A DNA stretch of 36,254 nt, taken from NCBI GenBank assembly GCA_003641745.1, contig QNAI01000016.1:1-36254 (forward strand). Direction: 5' to 3'. Every line of letters begins with the position of its first letter. The first letter of the stretch is position 1. The translations under genes were made by a program, and so were the position numbers. Below the pieces are notes generated by a model, which had not been told where the DNA came from, did not search any database, and was given only the letters and a program-made list of their open reading frames with translations. Below, piece by piece: positions 31,996-36,254 of this stretch. Origin of the DNA: Verrucomicrobiota bacterium. Its GTDB lineage: Bacteria; Verrucomicrobiota; Verrucomicrobiia; Opitutales; Opitutaceae.

Positions 31996-32060
31996 TTGTC
32001 ATCTCACATTGGAAATGAGGGCTGGATCAACCGATCAATCTGTCGAATCAAGGTAAGCGC

Positions 32061-32585
32061 ATGCCGATTTACGAGTATTACTGTCCCGACAATAACAAGA
32101 TCTACCAATTCTACGCGAAGACGGCCGCCCAAGGTGAAACCGTGCCGGCGTGTCCGGACAATTCGGATTACCAGATGGTGAAACGGGTATCCGGTTTTGC
32201 GATTGGTAGTAACTCAAGTAAATCCGGTGCCGAAGGATCGGCCCATGAGGGCGAGCCCATGCCTGAGGCAGGAGATGATCCTGATGATCCTCGCATGGAT
32301 GCCGCTTTCGGGCAATTGGAGAGGGAGATGGAGAGCGTCGACGAAAACGATCCCAAGGCCATGGGTCGAATGATGCGCCGGATGTCCGAATTGACCGGAG
32401 AAAATCTCGACGGCGAAATGGAAGAGGTCGTTCGCAAACTCGAGGAGGGCCAGGATCCCGAGAAGATAGAGGAAGAAATGGGGGACGTTCTCGGAGACCC
32501 CGAAGGCGAGGATCCCGGTGGCTACGGCGGGATGGGCGGAATGGGTGCCCCCCCGATGCGAGACCCGAACCTCTACGATTACTAG
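32061..32585 (+). CDS. FmdB-like protein with degenerate zinc ribbon
   Basis: The 174-aa product opens MPIYEYYCPDNNKIYQFYAK, the hallmark start of FmdB-family zinc-ribbon proteins. Only one Cys of each expected C-x-x-C knuckle remains: Cys8 with Asn11, and Cys31 with Asn34. Zinc binding in the usual tetrahedral way is therefore unlikely. The rest is a strongly acidic segment with a conserved-looking helix block (DPRMDAAFGQLEREMESVDEN, MRRMSELTGENLDGEM, VVRKLEEGQDPEK) ending in a Gly/Met-rich tail. Full-length relatives with intact C-x-x-C plus this acidic region exist. The function of the family is unclear. It follows the DAHP synthase by 65 bp on the same strand. Confidence 0.75.
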   Translation: MPIYEYYCPDNNKIYQFYAKTAAQGETVPACPDNSDYQMVKRVSGFAIGSNSSKSGAEGSAHEGEPMPEAGDDPDDPRMDAAFGQLEREMESVDENDPKAMGRMMRRMSELTGENLDGEMEEVVRKLEEGQDPEKIEEEMGDVLGDPEGEDPGGYGGMGGMGAPPMRDPNLYDY

Positions 32586-32597
32586 GATTCTTATTTT

Positions 32598-32849
32598 CGT
32601 GCAGAGACGCAGAGACATTACTTACTGATGAGAATCTCGACCAGTGAGTTTTTTTGACAGGATTAACTGGATTGGGCTCTGAATTGAACCACATCAAGCG
32701 GGACGACATGAGTTCAAGCGCGCAGAAAGCCAGACCATAGTGCAATTGGGTTGTTTCTCTCTATTTCTGTTCTGTAAATCCTGTCCAATACACTCCTGAA
32801 GCTCGGTTCAAATGCAGCTCAATCTCTGCGCCTCTGCGTCTCTGCGCGA
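32598..32849. repeat. Imperfect palindromic element (copy 2) with 9-bp-unit arms
   Basis: This is collinear with 24709-25004 but lacks one 9-bp unit in each arm: GACAGGATTAACTGG here versus GACAGAATTTACAGGATTAAC in copy 1, and CTGTAAATCCTGTCC versus CTGTAAATCCTGTTAATCC there. Outer ends are CGTGCAGAGACGCAGAGAC and GCGTCTCTGCGCG. It fills most of the gap 32586-32941, which has no gene. Confidence 0.75.
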
Positions 32850-32941
32850 GAAAATCATTTGTAAGTTGAATCGGGTTCATTGGATTCTTCATTCGCAATC
32901 TTTCCCATTGCCAGCGTCCCTCAGGCTTTCAGGGTGGGGCG

Positions 32942-33733
32942 ATGAACACTGACCTGGAAAAACGGATCGCGATGGGAAGGTCGGCAATCGCTGCACAGAC
33001 CGAGTTGCTGCATCGGTCGTTTGGCAAGGTCGACAGCCAATGGAAGCACGATGGGACGCGGGTAACCTCCGTTGATCTTGAGATTTCCCGGAGAATATTT
33101 GACACTTTGGGCGGTGAATTTCCGAACGATCAGCTCTTCAGTGAAGAATCCGATCATGGCCCGTCGAAAGTAACGGCGCGGTTCGCCTGGATTCTGGATC
33201 CCGTCGATGGCACCAACAACTACGCCCTCGGAATACCGATGGTGGCAATCTCATTGGCGTTGTTGGAGGACGGCGAACCGATCTACGGGTTTGTTTATGA
33301 CCTGGGCACCCGGTGCACCACCCACGGTGGTCCGGGTTCCGGTCTATGGGTTGATGATGAACCAGTGAAAAAACGGGAGCCGGACGAATGGAAGGAGACG
33401 GTGATAGCGATGCACAGCTCGATCAAAACCCGTCACAAGCCGGTGGTCGAGGCCGTCCGCCGGAAAGGAATAATCCGTGCCTTTGGGAGTGGAGCCCTTC
33501 ACCTGACTCACGTCGCCTTGGGCCGGATGGATGCCTGCCTCGACTTCACGATCAAAGTCTGGGACATCGCGGCTGCGGTTGCCCTATGCCGCGAATCCGG
33601 AATCGAAATTCACTACCTGGAGGAGAGTCCGTTTCCGCTCAGGGAATTTGATGTGCGCATGAAATCGATTGCCTACCTGGCGGCGCGACCGGAGATCCTT
33701 GAGGAATTGAAAGGGTGCGTACCCGACACTTGA
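32942..33733 (+). CDS. Inositol monophosphatase-family protein
   Basis: The 263-aa product has the metal-dependent phosphatase signatures of the IMPase/HisN/CysQ superfamily: FSEES (66-70, first metal Glu), DPVDGTNNY (86-94, the classic DPxDGT motif) and KVWDIAAAVALC (205-216, motif with the third Asp). These enzymes hydrolyse phosphate from inositol phosphates, histidinol phosphate, fructose 1,6-bisphosphate or PAP; the sequence does not decide among them. The length (about 260 aa) is normal. GGTGGGG shortly before the ATG is a reasonable ribosome binding site. It is followed after 41 bp by a small exported protein gene. Confidence 0.9.
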   Translation: MNTDLEKRIAMGRSAIAAQTELLHRSFGKVDSQWKHDGTRVTSVDLEISRRIFDTLGGEFPNDQLFSEESDHGPSKVTARFAWILDPVDGTNNYALGIPMVAISLALLEDGEPIYGFVYDLGTRCTTHGGPGSGLWVDDEPVKKREPDEWKETVIAMHSSIKTRHKPVVEAVRRKGIIRAFGSGALHLTHVALGRMDACLDFTIKVWDIAAAVALCRESGIEIHYLEESPFPLREFDVRMKSIAYLAARPEILEELKGCVPDT

Positions 33734-33774
33734 AACGTCTGCCTCCCACCTGAACCCCGAAAACTGATCCAAAC

Positions 33775-34125
33775 ATGAAAAAGGTGCCCCTTAAGAACAT
33801 CACTCGACTCATCGTTGTGATCGCCGTCGCTGCCTCAATCTGCAGTGCCGCAACGACGACCGATTCCGATCCGCCGACAGTTGAGGTGATCACGCCCACG
33901 GATGCAAGCGACCTCGCTCGCGGCTATGAGGCCGCATTTGGGGAGATGAGCGCCAGTCGCGTCATCCTCTTTGTCCGCATGGAGGATCGTATTCAGAAAC
34001 TTGAGTTTATCCGCAATGTGACCGCCGCCGCCGGAGTGTTGATAATCGAGATGCGGGATAATAACCTCATCGCCGTCGACGCCCGCCGTATCGTCCTCAT
34101 CACCGACGGCAAGATGGAGCCGTGA
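33775..34125 (+). CDS. Small exported protein of unknown function
   Basis: The 116-aa product has a signal peptide (Lys-rich start, hydrophobic LIVVIAVAASICSA, cleavage likely after SAA) and a mature part of about 90 residues. The sequence suggests a small alpha/beta fold: RVILFVRMEDRIQKLEFIRNV, then VLIIEMRDNNLIAVDARRIVLITDG. The latter resembles strand pairs found in LSm-like or small secreted regulators, but I do not assign a family. It lies 41 bp after the phosphatase gene, possibly in the same transcript, and ends before a strong hairpin at 34180-34211. Confidence 0.65.
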   Translation: MKKVPLKNITRLIVVIAVAASICSAATTTDSDPPTVEVITPTDASDLARGYEAAFGEMSASRVILFVRMEDRIQKLEFIRNVTAAAGVLIIEMRDNNLIAVDARRIVLITDGKMEP

Positions 34126-34179
34126 CGGCGACTATCTGCGGAAAGACGGCCGAGCCTCCTTACCGCCTGAGCGCACTCT

Positions 34180-34211
34180 GAAAAATTGGAGCTGACAGGC
34201 TCGAATTTTTC
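34180..34211. terminator. Bidirectional terminator hairpin between convergent genes
   Basis: GAAAAATTGGAGC (34180-34192) pairs with GCTCGAATTTTTC (34199-34211) with one mismatch. The base is A-rich on one side and T-rich on the other, so both strands yield a stem with a U-rich tail. It lies between the small exported protein gene and the convergent heparinase-like gene, whose stop codon (34210-34212) overlaps its edge. Confidence 0.8.
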
Positions 34212-36105
34212 AAGATGCCCTGAAACTTATTTCCCACGCCCCCGAAGCGGGTGCGTCAATCCAGGTAAAGACAATCCGGTTCAGGTGGTCACCCCAGACG
34301 TTTCCGATCTGCGGATCCTCTATCGGGTGTCTCTCCACCGTATGGGAGAGCGTGTCCGAGGGATAGGTTGCGGTCAGAAGGCGCCGGCCGGTTGAGTCTC
34401 GAAAGACGAGCGTCCCGCCTTCTTTCGGTTCAACCCGACACGGCGTGAGCAGGCTCAACTGAAGCTTCCCGCCCGCTTTCTCCAGCTCAAAAGCATCGGT
34501 CAGGGCCACCTTGGAACCCCGATGAAGGGTCAGTTCCCGCCGCAAGGACCGGAGTCCGGCTTCAACGGGGTAGGCAGCGGCGAGTTCCAGAGCAAGCCGG
34601 GCGCGTCCTTCATCCTGGGAATAGGTCACGTTTCGCGCCTGGAAGGTTCGGCCCGGCGCCTGATCCACGCCGTTGACCGTCGGCAGGTTGTGAAAACCGG
34701 ACTGCATGGTCCAGATCGAGTAGCGCTCTTCATTGAAGGTTTCCCTTCGATAGGTTTCGACCCCGATGTCGACCAGCACGGGCTGACCGTCGCGATAGAC
34801 AATGAACTGTCCGATATCATTGTGGTTATGACTCTCTGCGTTGTGCCCGCCCTTGGCAGCCAGGAAGAGTCCTTCGTGCGTGCCCCCGGCATCGCGGGCA
34901 ACCATCACTTCGAGGTCCGGCCACCAGGCATCCCGGCAATAAGGCGCCGCCGGTTCGGTTGAGCGCAGTTGTTCGCGGTGCACCAAGGCAGGCAGGACTC
35001 TCTCCAATGTTCGTTCCTGCACGGATGGCCATTCCCGGAGGTAGGCGGCGAAACGGATCATCGAAGAGTCTTCGATCGCCTGGCCGAATCGGCAGACAAC
35101 ATTCCGGGCCGGGACGGTCTGGGCGCCGGCATCGGCGAAGTTGACAAACCAGTTCTCGTGGATGTGCATGCGGTGGATAAAGCTGCCCATGTTTTGGATC
35201 AATTCGTTATCGAACAGATCGATGCCGCCGCCGGTGGCCGACTTGAGAATCTCCAGACATTCGAAGACCGAGGCGCCGGCCCGCCCCCAGTATCCGGGGC
35301 CCTCGTCACATCCCCCATCGGTCGGATAGATGTCGAGAAACCGGTCGAGGCAACGGAGACATTTCTCCACGGTACGGACCTGTTTCTCGCGGTCCGGTTC
35401 CACCAACAGGACACAGAGCAGCCAGTTCGAGATGACCCACGGATTCCAGTTATTGAGCACCTTGCCCGTATAGCCCATCCACCAGAAGTCATCGCGTTCC
35501 AGGCATGGCTTGAGCATCCGCCTCTGAATTTCGGTTTCAACACGCGGGAGGATCAGGGAGGAGACGGCATCGAGGCGATCTCCCAGCAGGTAGGCGACCA
35601 GGCTCAGGAAAGATCCTGATTCGGCGGCAAAGAGATCAACCGTGGGTTCATTGACATCGGGTAGCCCCTCACCGGCCCTCTGGACGCCGACATGGGCGGG
35701 CAGGCCCCAATAAGTTTCCTCGCAGATCAGCCAGATGCCGTTGGCGATCTCATCGAGATATCTCCCATTGTCCTCGATGCACTCGGCCAGAACCATGGTC
35801 TGCAGTCGTCGGCGACGGGCGAAAAACACATCCTGATATCGGCTGCGATTGCCGTTGCGGACGAATTCGAGAAACCGGGTGGCGGTAAGGGTCGACCAGT
35901 TCCCGGCCAGTTCAGTTTCCGCTTCGGCGAGGATGGGATCGCTCAACTCAGAATCAAGCGATCCCCAGAAATCACGGTCTCCGATTCGAGGGTAGGGTGC
36001 CCATTTCCTCGGTGCGACGAGTTCAAGGGGCAACCTGTGGAGGTGTCCGGGCTTTGCCAGAAGGGTGCGTTTCAAAACGAAAATGGGGTCAGTCGAGAAT
36101 GGCAC
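34210..36105 (-). CDS. Heparinase II/III-family protein (polysaccharide lyase-like)
   Basis: The 631-aa product has an alpha/alpha toroid domain (about 60-380), with NNWNPWV (219-225) and DGGCDEGPGYW (263-273), followed by the heparinase II/III-like beta-sandwich. That part contains GGHNAESHNHNDIGQF (419-434, catalytic-type His/Asn cluster), LVDIGVETY and HNLPTVNG. The family cleaves uronic-acid-containing polysaccharides (heparin, alginate, chondroitin, others) by beta-elimination. No signal peptide is visible, suggesting a cytosolic oligosaccharide lyase or a lost N-terminus. The start is a GTG at the edge of the repeat at 36103-36254, with no ribosome binding site, and the first ten or so residues may derive from repeat sequence. 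The true N-terminus is therefore uncertain. No transporter or sulfatase gene is adjacent in the window. Confidence 0.9.
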   Translation of the reverse strand: MPFSTDPIFVLKRTLLAKPGHLHRLPLELVAPRKWAPYPRIGDRDFWGSLDSELSDPILAEAETELAGNWSTLTATRFLEFVRNGNRSRYQDVFFARRRRLQTMVLAECIEDNGRYLDEIANGIWLICEETYWGLPAHVGVQRAGEGLPDVNEPTVDLFAAESGSFLSLVAYLLGDRLDAVSSLILPRVETEIQRRMLKPCLERDDFWWMGYTGKVLNNWNPWVISNWLLCVLLVEPDREKQVRTVEKCLRCLDRFLDIYPTDGGCDEGPGYWGRAGASVFECLEILKSATGGGIDLFDNELIQNMGSFIHRMHIHENWFVNFADAGAQTVPARNVVCRFGQAIEDSSMIRFAAYLREWPSVQERTLERVLPALVHREQLRSTEPAAPYCRDAWWPDLEVMVARDAGGTHEGLFLAAKGGHNAESHNHNDIGQFIVYRDGQPVLVDIGVETYRRETFNEERYSIWTMQSGFHNLPTVNGVDQAPGRTFQARNVTYSQDEGRARLALELAAAYPVEAGLRSLRRELTLHRGSKVALTDAFELEKAGGKLQLSLLTPCRVEPKEGGTLVFRDSTGRRLLTATYPSDTLSHTVERHPIEDPQIGNVWGDHLNRIVFTWIDAPASGAWEISFRAS

Positions 36106-36254
36106 TAAGTTAAGGGGTATCCAGGAGGAATTCCGGTCAACTTGGCTTCGAGGGGGTCAAAGCACATATCTCGCATTGGCATGCAAGATAATGAGCAATG
36201 ACCCCGTGGGCTGTTCTTCGTCGAAAATTCCCAGACCAGTGCTTAACTTAGGGA
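36103..36254. repeat. Palindromic repeat element (copy D), uninterrupted
   Basis: It has inverted ends CTAAGTTAAG (36106-36115) and CTTAACTTAG (36242-36251) around a 53-bp GGGGTCA...TGACCCC palindrome. It matches copy A at 3987-4440 on both sides of the MITE inserted there, and carries TTAA (36110-36113) where copy A has the MITE and its TAAA duplication. It begins at the start codon of the heparinase-like gene and reaches the window edge, so it occupies that gene's promoter region. Confidence 0.85.
36153..36205. repeat. 53-bp GGGGTCA...TGACCCC palindrome, copy D
   Basis: The layout and length equal copies at 8998 and 9172. Differences fall mainly in the arms (GCACATATCTC instead of GCTCACATCTC; GATAATGAGC instead of GATGTCGAGC), while the foot and the GCATTGGCATGC centre are unchanged. 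Confidence 0.88.

Overview
The window (36,254 bp, GC-rich) looks like a chromosomal segment of a Verrucomicrobiota bacterium, probably Opitutae. This is inference from gene content: a GntR-type helix-turn-helix fused to a LacI-like sensor, uroporphyrinogen-decarboxylase-family paralogues, a heparinase II/III-like lyase, lipoprotein-type efflux parts, and gaps crowded with palindromic repeats. No rRNA, tRNA, CRISPR array, phage module or plasmid replication gene was seen.

Layout. 1-154: start of an endonuclease/exonuclease/phosphatase-family gene on the minus strand. 499-1551: a REP-associated (Y1/HUH) transposase gene framed by 28-bp inverted repeats, directly followed by a sugar pair (FucI-like isomerase, tagatose/psicose-epimerase-like protein; 1561-3887). 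3987-4440: a palindromic repeat interrupted by a 273-bp MITE-like element; an uninterrupted relative lies at 36103-36254. 4446-5576: GntR/LacI-type regulator. 5758-8951: iron locus, a DtxR-like regulator fused to a FeoA domain and overlapping feoB. 9345-12033: a site-2-protease-like membrane protease divergent from a sigma-54 response regulator. 12167-17968: tripartite RND efflux operon, then an outer-membrane barrel protein. 19214-21135: divergent methyltransferase and glycosyltransferase. 21504-23357: SulP anion transporter. 23555-26274: two UroD-family proteins separated by a repeat. 26298-28861: MORN protein, glycine-zipper/peptidoglycan-binding protein, small membrane protein, NTF2-like protein. 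29070-30835: MscS channel overlapping an FkbM-type methyltransferase. 30967-31995: divergent type I-beta DAHP synthase. 32061-32585: FmdB-like protein with degenerate zinc ribbon. 32942-34125: inositol-monophosphatase-family protein and a small exported protein. 34210-36105: heparinase II/III-family protein.

The most distinctive signal is the repeat ecology. The inverted repeats around the transposase resemble the 53-bp GGGGTCA...TGACCCC palindromes found at four other places in the window. One of those loci carries a separate MITE with near-perfect 22-bp terminal repeats and a 4-bp target duplication, and the window holds the matching unoccupied site. Further families are a 229-bp element with about 46-bp inverted arms, two copies of a 250-300-bp element whose two arms gain or lose the same 9-bp unit, and a perfect 25-bp-stem hairpin. 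The other item of note is the DtxR-FeoA fusion that apparently supplies the FeoA module next to feoB.
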